DNA of 64,000 nucleotides, taken from assembly GCF_000308215.1 (NCBI RefSeq), contig NZ_CAJE01000012.1:434001-498000 (forward strand), given 5' to 3'. The position numbers and the translations under genes are program-made. The notes under the pieces were generated by a model, which ran no database searches, was not told the DNA's origin, and worked only from the letters and a program-made list of their open reading frames with translations. This DNA comes from Methanomassiliicoccus luminyensis B10. Its GTDB lineage: Archaea > Thermoplasmatota > Thermoplasmata > Methanomassiliicoccales > Methanomassiliicoccaceae. Shown piece after piece: positions 57,063 through 64,000 of the stretch; position 1 is the stretch's first letter, and each line of letters opens with the position of its first letter.

Positions 57063-59012
57063 ATGTCGCTGAGAAAGGTGCTCCTCGTCAAACCCTCGGG
57101 CCGGCACGGCCTCTCCTTCGCTTTCGACCTCATACCGACCGGGCTGGAGTACATGGCCGCTGCCATCGAGCACTCCGCGCGCGAGGTGACGATATTGGAC
57201 CTCGAGATGGAGCGAAGGCCGTTCCAGGATGTCATGAGAGAGCAGTTGGACGATCTGGACCCCGACGCCGTGGGGATTTCCATGTCCGCCACCGACCACT
57301 GCGAGGGGCTGGTCATCGCCCGGATGGCCAAGTCAAAGGGGGCCATGACCATTCTGGGCGGATATCACCCCACCGCCATGCCGGACGAGCTGCTGTCATG
57401 TCCTGAGGTCGACGTCGTGGTCCGGGGAGAGGGGGAGCTCACGCTCAAGGAACTGGTCGTGAGGGGGCACGCCCGGGGCGTCCTCGGAACGTCCTACAAA
57501 GAGGGCCGCGACATCGTCCGCAATGCCGACCGCAGGCCCATCGAAGACCTTGACCTCCTCCCCTTCCCCGCGCGTCACCTCCGTAGGCACCAATATCGGG
57601 CCAGGGCCATGCCGGGTCGGGAGCATGATGTCCTGACCACATCCAGGGGATGCTTCGGCCAATGCACCTTCTGCTGCGAACCGTACATGAGCGGGGGCCG
57701 TCAGCGGTATCGTTCACCGCGGAACGTGGTGGATGAGATCCTGAACATGGTCTCCTTCCACCGCGGCCGCCCCCTCTCCGTAGAGGTCACCGACCCCAAC
57801 TTCCTGGGACGGCCCGAACGCGTCGACCAGATCTGCGATCTCCTGGCACCCTATGAGCTGGATGTCCAGTTCGGTATAAAGGCCCGGGCTGATGCCGTGG
57901 CCGGCCACCCCGCCCTGATAAAGAAGATGATATCGGCAGGTTTCGAGAGGTTCGAGATGGGCATTGAAAGCCCCGACATGGAAGACATCCGGTCCGTCTC
58001 CAAGGGGATGAGCGCGAACGTGCACGCCCAGGCGGTAAAGAACATCAAGGCTTGGGGCGGCAACGCCGGCGGCACCTTTGTCATCGGCCTTCCGGGCCAG
58101 ACCGAAGAGCAGATATTGACCTTTCCGGATTACGCAAAGAAGATCGGGCTGACCAGCGCGGCGTTCGGCATCGCTACCCCTTTTCCGGGAACAGGGTTCT
58201 ACCGGGAAATGGAAAGGAAAGGGACCATTGCCGAGACGGACTGGGGCATCTACGACGAGATGCACTCGGTGTTCAAGCACGAACATGTCCCCAAGGAAAG
58301 GCTTGAGGAGCTGGCCTCGATATGCATGGCCCGCTACTGGACGGTGGACACTTTCTTGGAAAAGGAGAGGATGCGCGTTATCCGCTATGGGAGCAAACGT
58401 TCGCTGGCCGAGTTCATTGACGAAAAGGTGCAGGAGCTGGGGTTCTCCCTGGACATGGGCACGCAGCTGCAGGGAAGGGCCTTGGAGGGGCACGTGGAAT
58501 CGATGTTGGCCGCATCCGCCGACCCCAGCGTGGAGAGATATACCGAGGATGTCCAGCTGCACGACCTCATCGAGATGACGATGTTCCTGAGGCTGCTGGG
58601 CCATCAGAACATACAGCTCACGGCTAGAAGGCGGGACGCCGGCTCGACCAGTTGGATCATGGAGGCCGCTCCGGGTGGTGTCGAGCGCATCAGGGCCATC
58701 CCGGGAAGGTCGGACCTCAGCACGATCGACCTCGAGGTCGATCTGGAGGATCTCAAGATCGCACGGGGGGAGGACCTTGACCTCATTGACAAGATCAGGA
58801 TCGTGAAAAAGATCATGGCACCGAACCGGGGCCTCGAAAGGCGGTGGAACCTTACGCGGCTGCTGACCGCAATCGCCTTCGAGGGTTTTGGTTACCTGTC
58901 CTCGAACATGCTGTCCAGCGCGTCAAAGACGCTCAATGGCGCTCATTTATCCAGGGAGGCGGGCTCGAAGAGGATTCCATCACGACGCCGATCTCGTCGA
59001 TTATCTTATTGA
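57063..59012 (+). CDS. B12-binding-type radical SAM protein (enzyme 2)
   Basis: 649 residues. The N-terminal cobalamin-binding-like Rossmann domain starts MSLRKVLLVKPSGRHGLSFAFDLIPTGLEYMAAAIE and includes DAVGISMSATDHCEG and GGYHPTAMPDELLSCPEVDVVVRGEGE. Radical SAM motif TSRGCFGQCTFCCEPYMSGG, then RFEMGIESPDMEDIRSVSKGM and GTFVIGLPGQTEEQILTF. About 200 extra C-terminal residues are not recognised. Members of this class methylate or couple unactivated carbons in lipids or cofactors. The last 80 bases overlap the regulator gene on the other strand, and the basic tail (KRIPSRRRSRRLSY) is read from it. Confidence 0.85.
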   Translation: MSLRKVLLVKPSGRHGLSFAFDLIPTGLEYMAAAIEHSAREVTILDLEMERRPFQDVMREQLDDLDPDAVGISMSATDHCEGLVIARMAKSKGAMTILGGYHPTAMPDELLSCPEVDVVVRGEGELTLKELVVRGHARGVLGTSYKEGRDIVRNADRRPIEDLDLLPFPARHLRRHQYRARAMPGREHDVLTTSRGCFGQCTFCCEPYMSGGRQRYRSPRNVVDEILNMVSFHRGRPLSVEVTDPNFLGRPERVDQICDLLAPYELDVQFGIKARADAVAGHPALIKKMISAGFERFEMGIESPDMEDIRSVSKGMSANVHAQAVKNIKAWGGNAGGTFVIGLPGQTEEQILTFPDYAKKIGLTSAAFGIATPFPGTGFYREMERKGTIAETDWGIYDEMHSVFKHEHVPKERLEELASICMARYWTVDTFLEKERMRVIRYGSKRSLAEFIDEKVQELGFSLDMGTQLQGRALEGHVESMLAASADPSVERYTEDVQLHDLIEMTMFLRLLGHQNIQLTARRRDAGSTSWIMEAAPGGVERIRAIPGRSDLSTIDLEVDLEDLKIARGEDLDLIDKIRIVKKIMAPNRGLERRWNLTRLLTAIAFEGFGYLSSNMLSSASKTLNGAHLSREAGSKRIPSRRRSRRLSY

Positions 59013-59334
59013 TGTTCGCTTTCACCTTCTTCCATGCCTCGGGGAGCGAAATGGAGCGATACACGTACTTCAGGCGGTTCCCCTGCTCCACCGTCTTGGT
59101 GATGAGCCCCTCCTCATCGAGCCTCTTGATATGCTTCCGTATCGACCTTTCGGAAACGTCCAGCTGCTCTTCGATCTCCTTGATGGTAAGGGACGCGTTG
59201 AGTAGCAGGTTGTATAACTTGATCTCCATCGTCTCGAAGTTGAAGAACGACAAGACCAGGCTGAATGTCTCGATGGGGTCCTTTTTCATGCTCAAGGTCC
59301 TCTTTAGATCGTTGAAGTATAGCCCTTTTCCCAC
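58933..59334 (-). CDS. Winged-helix transcriptional regulator (TrmB/ArsR-like)
   Basis: 133 residues. The wHTH is NFETMEIKLYNLLLNASLTIKEIEEQLDVSERSIRKHIKRLDEEGLITKTVEQGNRLKYVYRSI (about residues 32-95), followed by a helical segment (PEAWKKVKANINKIIDEIG) that may dimerise or sense a ligand. It sits between the two copies of the TATGCA-N8-TGCATA element and is the obvious candidate to bind them. Its own promoter (gaatttaatag, 59360-59370 region, minus strand) shows no perfect copy. Convergent with the radical SAM operon. Confidence 0.85.
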   Translation of the reverse strand: MGKGLYFNDLKRTLSMKKDPIETFSLVLSFFNFETMEIKLYNLLLNASLTIKEIEEQLDVSERSIRKHIKRLDEEGLITKTVEQGNRLKYVYRSISLPEAWKKVKANINKIIDEIGVVMESSSSPPPWINERH

Positions 59335-59560
59335 ATCAACGATAATAGGCCTCCCTCTATTAAATTCATACGTAGGCAGAGAAGAATACTACGGTGGGCG
59401 ACCTATCAGCCGCCGATCGAGATGGACGTGGGAGATATCCAGTTCTTGCGGATTTTTTCGATCATGCCTCGGCCCTTGAACACACCGCATCGTTAGCCCT
59501 GCTCACCCAGTTCCTATCGCCCTTCATAAGGTATTGTATGTCCAATTAATTTCATATATA

Positions 59561-59580
59561 TATGCAATATTATGTGCATA
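59561..59580. promoter_or_regulatory. Shared operator, copy 2 (TATGCA-N8-TGCATA)
   Basis: TATGCA (59561-59566), spacer atattatg, TGCATA (59575-59580): same arms and spacing as 55261-55280. It directly follows the TATATATA promoter element (59554-59562) of the membrane protein gene and would block or guide initiation there. Confidence 0.65.
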
Positions 59581-59594
59581 TAGTCTGGGGAGCC

Positions 59595-60344
59595 ATGTCG
59601 AACGTTCAAACTCTCAATAACGATGGGCAAGAGGACGAGAGCCCTCGTGATCAAGGGCCGCCGCATCTTCGGGACAAGAAGCTACGGGAGCGAGAGGGGG
59701 CACGGGGTCGCCGGATAAGCTGGCTTACCGTTTCCGCCGGCCTCTTTTCGCTGTTCGCGCTATTCCTGATGAGGGACTATCCATCCTTCCTCGCCTGCTC
59801 GGTCCTCGCCGGCGCGATAGCCGCCATCTTGGACTATGTGGTTGAGCGCATCGGGATCACCAGAAGATTGTGGGACTACCCAGGGGAGCGAATGCCCATA
59901 GGCCAGGTCCCCCTGAGCGTGCCTCTTCTATTCTTCTTCTGCGGGATCATCGCCACGCTAATCGTCTTTCTATTGTATCAGCAACAGCTTGTATCTCTGG
60001 ACCACCCCGCCCCCACCGTGCAGGTCGGACTGGTCCAGGCAGGCCTCGTCATCCTTGCGTGCTACTTCATCGTCCAATATGCGGTGGGCCGGGTCAGGTC
60101 GCTTACTTTCTGGGCCCTTCCCCTGAGCATCGCTCTATACCTCTTCTTTCCCGAGCCGATGTTGCTGGCGATAGCGGTCCTGACGGTGTATGTCGACTAC
60201 TATCTGGAAAAGAGCCTGGTCAAGAGATCGAACATACGATACGAAGGGTACAACGACCAAACGGCCATCAACATAGCCCTGAGCTACTTCGCGACAACTC
60301 TCCTCCTGCTGGAAGTGGTGACGGCCCTGGCCGTCGTCCTGTAG
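59595..60344 (+). CDS. Integral membrane protein, unknown function
   Basis: About 249 residues from MSNVQTLNNDGQEDES; the upstream ATG at 59562 overlaps the operator and TATA and is unlikely. A charged N-terminal 45 residues is followed by 6-7 membrane helices. A conserved-looking loop (LDYVVERIGITRRLWDYPGERMPIGQVPLSVPLLFFF) recalls small carotenoid/lipid-modifying membrane proteins, but I cannot assign a family. It shares its operator with the radical SAM genes, so it may belong to the same pathway, perhaps lipid or surface glycolipid synthesis. Confidence 0.75.
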   Translation: MSNVQTLNNDGQEDESPRDQGPPHLRDKKLREREGARGRRISWLTVSAGLFSLFALFLMRDYPSFLACSVLAGAIAAILDYVVERIGITRRLWDYPGERMPIGQVPLSVPLLFFFCGIIATLIVFLLYQQQLVSLDHPAPTVQVGLVQAGLVILACYFIVQYAVGRVRSLTFWALPLSIALYLFFPEPMLLAIAVLTVYVDYYLEKSLVKRSNIRYEGYNDQTAINIALSYFATTLLLLEVVTALAVVL

Positions 60345-60356
60345 GGGAAGACGTCC

Positions 60357-61592
60357 TCAGCGGAAGGACATCCTTTGTCTTTGCTGGTGCTTCCAGGTCC
60401 TGCTCCGTATCCCGTACGCGCGCGGCCACTTTTCCATTACCAGCCTCTCTGCCTTCGCCTGGATGGCGTGCTCGTAGAGGGCCACGGTCCTCATCGCGCA
60501 CTGCTGGACCGAATACTCCTCCGCTTTCTGCCTTGCCCTGATCCCGATCTCCGGACCCGCGTTCAAGGCCGTCGCCGTGGCCACGGCCCAGCATTCAGGA
60601 GTCTCGTAAAAGGTGAACCCATTAACGCAGTCATCGATGATCTCCCCCACCGCCCGGTAGTTGATCCCGCTGACAGGCTTCCCCGTGGCCATCGCGTCAA
60701 GCAACGCCAGGCCCTGGGTCTCGAACTTCGATGCGATGGTGAAGGCGTCGCATGCGGAGTACAGCCCAGGGAGGTCGACGTCCGGGACGAACCCGGGGAA
60801 GCACGTGCTGTCATCGATCCCGAGGTCCCTAGCCGTGCCTTTTATGTGCGTTTCGGCGGGGCCTTTCCCGGCGATGACGAGCTTGGTCCCCTTATCGGCG
60901 GCATGCAGGAGCCGGAAGCCTCTCAGAACGAGGTCCAGGTTCTTCTCCCAGGCGATCCGGCCGACCGTAAGGACGACCTTGGCCTCATCGAGGCCCAGTT
61001 CCCTCCTCATCGCGGAACCGTCATTGAGGGGGCTGAACCTGTTCGTGTCCACGCCCGTGGGTATCACCTCAACGCGCCTCATGCCGGGCGCGAATTCGTT
61101 CAGCACCCCCTTGGTGGCGTTGGTGGGGGCGATGACGGCATCGGCCCTCTCCAGCAGCTCGCGCATGTAGAACCATAGGAGGTGCTCGGCCGTCCGGTCC
61201 GGGATCGGAGTGAAGTTGTAGTAGCGCACGGCTTCGGAGACCATCGTGTGGAAGGTCACTACGACCGGGATGCGAAGGTCTCTGGCCGCCAGCATGCTCC
61301 GGAGGCCCATGAACATCATGCCATGGGAGTGAACGACATCGACGCCCAGCTTTCTGAGCAGCGAGCAATTGTCGGCGGGGAAGATGGGCACATAATAGCC
61401 TGGGTAGGAAGCGAAGCTCTTCGATTTGAAGTAGTGCACGCCGTCCTCCCGATCCTTCCGGTCCGGGGGTTCGGGGGCAAGTATTATGACCTCATGGCCC
61501 AGCGCCTCAAGCCCTTTGCGGGTCAGCAATATCGAGCTCACCACCCCGTCCCTCGACGGAAGGTAGGTGTCCGTGAACATGGCGATCCTCAT
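60357..61592 (-). CDS. GT4-family glycosyltransferase
   Basis: 411 residues, GT-B fold. MRIAMFTDTYLPSRDGVVSSILLTRKGLEALGHEVIILAPEP, HSHGMMFMGLRS and VIPTGVDTNRFSP at the front. VVLTVGRIAWEKNLDLVLRGFRLL and the EX7E-like SKFETQGLALLDAMATGKPVSG at the back. The pattern is close to diacylglycerol- or phosphatidylinositol-sugar transferases that use nucleotide sugars at the inner membrane face. Convergent with the membrane protein gene, 12 bp apart. A basic, Gln-rich tail (RSRTWKHQQRQRMSFR) is extra. Confidence 0.93.
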   Translation of the reverse strand: MRIAMFTDTYLPSRDGVVSSILLTRKGLEALGHEVIILAPEPPDRKDREDGVHYFKSKSFASYPGYYVPIFPADNCSLLRKLGVDVVHSHGMMFMGLRSMLAARDLRIPVVVTFHTMVSEAVRYYNFTPIPDRTAEHLLWFYMRELLERADAVIAPTNATKGVLNEFAPGMRRVEVIPTGVDTNRFSPLNDGSAMRRELGLDEAKVVLTVGRIAWEKNLDLVLRGFRLLHAADKGTKLVIAGKGPAETHIKGTARDLGIDDSTCFPGFVPDVDLPGLYSACDAFTIASKFETQGLALLDAMATGKPVSGINYRAVGEIIDDCVNGFTFYETPECWAVATATALNAGPEIGIRARQKAEEYSVQQCAMRTVALYEHAIQAKAERLVMEKWPRAYGIRSRTWKHQQRQRMSFR

Positions 61593-61716
61593 AAAGTTAC
61601 CTCACGAATGCGGTGGCCCCCGCGAATTTTCGCCCGTCCACTTGCCGAAAGAGGTCCATGGTCCTCAAAACGTTCGTTCTCTTGATGCCCATCCAGCTCC
61701 TGGCTCCCTGATGGAA

Positions 61717-61750
61717 GATAATACATGGACATAATCATACGTATGTATTA
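61717..61750. promoter_or_regulatory. Inverted repeat upstream of the GT4 gene
   Basis: ATAATACAT (61717-61725) and ATGTATTAT (61742-61750) are perfect 9-bp arms with a 16-bp spacer, and the spacer plus right arm contains the palindrome CATACGTATG (61735-61744). It is AT-rich and about 130 bp upstream of the GT4 start codon. May be an operator or a promoter pair. Confidence 0.4.
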
Positions 61751-61862
61751 TTTTCTTCATAGCATCGATATAGACGTATAAAAAATGTCCGCCCCCCATA
61801 GTGTCCCCTGCCCGCAGCGAGGGGTGCCGGAAGAGGTTTACCTATTAGCAAGGAGAAGGATG

Positions 61863-61967
61863 TGGGGCCGGGACCGTGATTTGAACACGGGTATGCGGAT
61901 ATCCGCCAAAAGTGACTGCATCAGTTCATGCCTGCAGTCCGCCACATGGCCGCTCTGTCATCCCGGC
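61863..61967 (-). tRNA. tRNA-Cys(GCA) with intron
   Basis: Acceptor GCCGGGA/TCCCGGC and an encoded CCA. T-arm CCGTG-TTCAAAT-CACGG; short D-stem ACA/TGT with AGCGG-type loop. The anticodon arm is GCGGA-CTGCAG..A-TCCGC, which closes when about 31 nt (61901-61931) are removed after position 37. The intron can pair with the anticodon region (TGCAGTC with GACTGCA), as in archaeal bulge-helix-bulge introns. The discriminator reads C73, whereas tRNA-Cys normally has U73. An alternative type II fold leaves an ill-fitting anticodon arm, so Cys is preferred. Confidence 0.75.
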
Positions 61968-62159
61968 GTCGCTGGATAATTTAAGTCCTTGTATATTTAG
62001 CTTCGTGTGACCAAAAGAAATCCAGATTTATAGAAGCTGAGCATAAAGATGCCAAAGGCCGCGAGGGCGATGTGCGTCCCCGGAGCAAAATATCGGCGTC
62101 CTGAGCGGACCGCGGCGTCGTCAGCAAGATTTATGAGCCGCCACCCCGTGCCGTGAGGC

Positions 62160-63002
62160 ATGCTCCCAGGGCACTGCAAGGACGTCGCGGTCAAGGAGGT
62201 CGACTTCCCCCTGACCAAAACGAGCATAAATGCGGCCATCAAGGGCAAGAAGGCCTACACCAGGTGCGACCACTATGTCCTCAGGAACGGGGCCGATATG
62301 GCGGTGGTCCGGGTGGCCAAGGCTGATGGTATGGAGCTTTTCCGCCCCATCGTGGAGCATGAGGTCATCGCCCTTCCCCGGGACGTTGTTTTCATAGAGG
62401 ACGACAGCGTCGACGTGATCAACCCCTCCATGATGGCGAGAGTGGCCAAGAAGCACCCCGGCAAGACCGTGGTGGTCCAGGGGCTGTTCGGCCATGTATC
62501 CTTCTTCAGCCCCCAGGAGCTGCTGGAGCTCAGCGTTCTCGACGTCATTCCTCCGTCCCCGTCCAAGCTTTCCGTTCTGGTCGAGAGGGCGCTGTCCTCA
62601 GGCATGGTGGACCTGCCCATAGTGCCCACGTTCGAGAATATCGACCTCTCCGAGCTGGCCAAGGGCGTCGCCACCGATGCGGTGGTGTTACCCTGCAAGG
62701 CCTCGGGATTGCGGTCGGACAGGAAGATGTTCTACCTGGACCAGGTTCCGGTGATCGACGCCGAGGCCACGCTGGTAGGGTGCGACCTCTCGGCGCGCAT
62801 CTACCGCTCTCTGTACAATGAAAAGATCGAGCGCATCGAGATGTGCCCGCAGGAGCTGGCCCCCAAAGATGGCAGGAAGCGCCTGGTCAAGTGCTGCAAG
62901 GTCCGGGAGGGCTTCCAGATCAAAGGAGATTTGGCCGTGGTGCCTTGGGGGGCGACGGTGCAGGAAGTGGCGCAAGCCATCACTGCACTCTTTTCCCGCT
63001 GA
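62160..63002 (+). CDS. Conserved archaeal protein of unknown function
   Basis: 280 residues, alpha/beta, no signal peptide or membrane segment. Notable stretches: KAYTRCDHYVLRNGADMAVVRVAKADGMELFRPIVEHEVIALPRDVVFIEDDSVDVINPSMM, KTVVVQGLFGHVSFF, KLSVLVERALSSGMVDLPIVPTFENIDL and KRLVKCCKVREGFQIKGDLAVVPWG. Good coding bias. A TATA-like agatttatgag lies about 32 bp upstream. I do not recognise the family. The last 23 bases overlap the convergent TPR-like gene. Confidence 0.75.
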   Translation: MLPGHCKDVAVKEVDFPLTKTSINAAIKGKKAYTRCDHYVLRNGADMAVVRVAKADGMELFRPIVEHEVIALPRDVVFIEDDSVDVINPSMMARVAKKHPGKTVVVQGLFGHVSFFSPQELLELSVLDVIPPSPSKLSVLVERALSSGMVDLPIVPTFENIDLSELAKGVATDAVVLPCKASGLRSDRKMFYLDQVPVIDAEATLVGCDLSARIYRSLYNEKIERIEMCPQELAPKDGRKRLVKCCKVREGFQIKGDLAVVPWGATVQEVAQAITALFSR

Positions 63003-63390
63003 GCTCGGACAGGTCCCTCGCTCGCGACATGGCCCTGAAGCCGTCCTCCGGCTTCCCCAGCTTGAACAGCACCTCCGCGGTGACGTACCATGCCTCGGCG
63101 TCGTCCTCGTGCTCGATGAGATGCTCTTCCAGTATCTTCAGGGCCACCTTGGTCCGTCCCGCGGCGATGTGTTCTCTGGCCCTCTGCGGCACGCTCTTGG
63201 AGCGCTCGATGTGATCGGACATGGCCGCCTGGGCCCCCTTGACCACATCATCCAAGGCGTACTTCGACAACCATGGGTAGCGGGCCTGGAGGGTCTGCCG
63301 GAACGCTTCCACCTCGGAGGGCACCAGCTCGGCAGTGCCCTGCCTGAACATCTTCCGGGGCACGTTGATCTCCAGGTTCCCGTGGAACAT
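62980..63390 (-). CDS. TPR-like helical protein
   Basis: 136 residues from MFHGNLEINVPRKMFRQGT. The second half has a tetratricopeptide-like helix pair: VALKILEEHLIEHEDDAEAWYVTAEVLFKLGKPEDGFRAMSRARDL. The first half is helical and charged. It probably mediates protein-protein contacts. An upstream TATA-like stretch near 63442 supports the later start over the longer open frame. Convergent with the conserved unknown gene. Confidence 0.7.
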   Translation of the reverse strand: MFHGNLEINVPRKMFRQGTAELVPSEVEAFRQTLQARYPWLSKYALDDVVKGAQAAMSDHIERSKSVPQRAREHIAAGRTKVALKILEEHLIEHEDDAEAWYVTAEVLFKLGKPEDGFRAMSRARDLSELSGKRVQ

Positions 63391-63564
63391 CTTGATGAAG
63401 TTGGGGTTGGACTGGGACCTGGCCGCGCTCTTCACGGCGGTTAAAATGAGGAGGGAATAGAAAATCGTTTTCCCGGCCCAAACGCTCTGTGACCATCTCG
63501 CAACCCCCGAGCATCGACGGGGAAGTTCCCACAACCCTGGGAGAAGGCGAGATATGTGGGGTCA

Positions 63565-63596
63565 ATAAAAAAGAGCGCGAAATGGTTTGTTCGCGC
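63565..63596 (-). terminator. Intrinsic-type terminator of the last gene
   Basis: On the minus strand GCGCGAA-(8 nt)-TTCGCGC is followed by tcttttttatt, right after the stop of the truncated surface protein gene. Confidence 0.8.
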
Positions 63597-63600
63597 CGTT

Positions 63601-64000
63601 TTAAGGCGCTTTAGGTTTTCTCGATTGGACGAAGACGAGAGCGATCGCCGCCAGCCCGGCGATCAGGCCTGCTGTTCCGAGGACAAGCGGCAGGGGATCG
63701 TTCTTGACATCGCCGAGCTCCTTCTCCGTGAGGCCCAGATCGTCTTGCGTTGCATTGCCCTCGTTCCAGGCCAGCCTCAGGTCGTGCTCCAGGTTCCGGA
63801 TCCACGCCCTGGCGGACTCCAGCTGGGCCGTGACCTCGGCAAGCCGGGACCGCGCGTCCTCAAGGTCCTGCTGCGGCTGGTCGACGTAGGTGATGGTGAC
63901 GGAACCGCTCGCCTCCAGGAACAAGGCCGTCGACCTCGCCTCGATGGTGTTCTCGCCTTCCGGCAGAGAGAGGACGATGGAGAAGGTGCCGTCGTCCTTG
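63601..64000 (-). CDS. Truncated membrane-anchored surface protein (C-terminal part)
   Basis: Only the last 133 residues are in the window; the 5' part lies beyond position 64000. A beta-sandwich end (DGTFSIVLSLPEGENTIEARSTALFLEASGSVTITYV) is followed by a coiled-coil (QQDLEDARSRLAEVTAQLESARAWIRNLEHDL), a membrane helix (LPLVLGTAGLIAGLAAIALVFVQ) and a short basic tail (SRKPKAP). This is the layout of archaeal surface proteins anchored at the C-terminus. A terminator follows. The identity of the missing domains is unknown. Confidence 0.8.
   Translation of the reverse strand, partial: KDDGTFSIVLSLPEGENTIEARSTALFLEASGSVTITYVDQPQQDLEDARSRLAEVTAQLESARAWIRNLEHDLRLAWNEGNATQDDLGLTEKELGDVKNDPLPLVLGTAGLIAGLAAIALVFVQSRKPKAP

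Noticed and set aside
61863-61967. tRNA-His because of C73
   Set aside because: No GTG anticodon can be placed in a closing anticodon arm, and the base before G1 is C rather than G.

Overview
The window looks archaeal and most resembles a moderately GC-rich Thermoplasmatota genome, probably Methanomassiliicoccales-like. The lineage is inferred. The evidence for archaea is archaeal DnaG primase, archaeal-type GluRS and AspRS, the bifunctional archaeal FBP aldolase/phosphatase, archaeal triosephosphate isomerase, MptD-type dihydroneopterin aldolase, Trm1, tRNA genes with introns next to the anticodon, TATA-type promoters, and many GTGA or ATGA overlaps between genes. No methanogenesis gene is present, so methanogeny is not shown.

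Layout. 1-3.3 kb: TldD/TldE protease pair, hemerythrin-like protein, intron-containing tRNA-Ser(CGA). 3.4-12.7 kb: small membrane protein, ubiquitin-like sulfur carrier, a structured leader and dnaG, a LonB-like ATPase lacking the protease domain, RimI-like acetyltransferase, a secreted PLD-type protein, an NmrA-like protein, tpiA-fbp, ferredoxin. 12.8-27.4 kb: aspS, RusA-like resolvase, Kef-type antiporter, membrane glycosyltransferase-like protein, LysE exporter overlapping a large unknown protein, nadA, MptD, THEP1-trm1, purA. 46.2-55.2 kb: UbiD-type decarboxylase, hydrolase, condensation-like acyltransferase, gltX, hemerythrin, radical SAM-cysS, cysE. 55.2-61.6 kb: two radical SAM proteins, a wHTH regulator, a membrane protein and a GT4 glycosyltransferase. 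The end holds an intron-containing tRNA-Cys, a conserved unknown, a TPR-like protein and a truncated surface protein.

The most striking part is 27.4-46.0 kb, a surface system built from two divergent arms. The leftward arm is one tightly packed operon: DUF4430-like lipobox-free secreted protein, BtuF-like binding protein fused to a DUF4430-like domain, membrane-anchored PQQ beta-propeller with a DUF4430-like domain, FecCD/BtuC permease, BtuD/FecE ATPase, a tandem zinc-ribbon protein and a membrane-anchored BspA-type LRR protein. The rightward arm encodes a DUF4430-PKD-FN3-dockerin protein, an 1801-residue propeller-FN3-LRR-PKD-dockerin protein, and a propeller-cohesin protein with a C-terminal membrane anchor. 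The two arms share an intergenic region with three perfect palindromes (RTTGGAT-N5-ATCCAAY) and a candidate small RNA. The simplest reading is a regulated cell-surface assembly in which dockerin proteins dock on a membrane-held cohesin and cooperate with an importer, perhaps for corrinoid, heme or metal chelates. Ligand and regulator are not known.

Other signals not explained by ordinary genes are a second shared operator (TATGCA-N8-TGCATA) at the radical SAM cluster, three more candidate structured RNAs (upstream of dnaG, at 12.87 kb and at 21.9 kb), a duplicated double hairpin between the surface genes, and long antisense overlaps between convergent genes.
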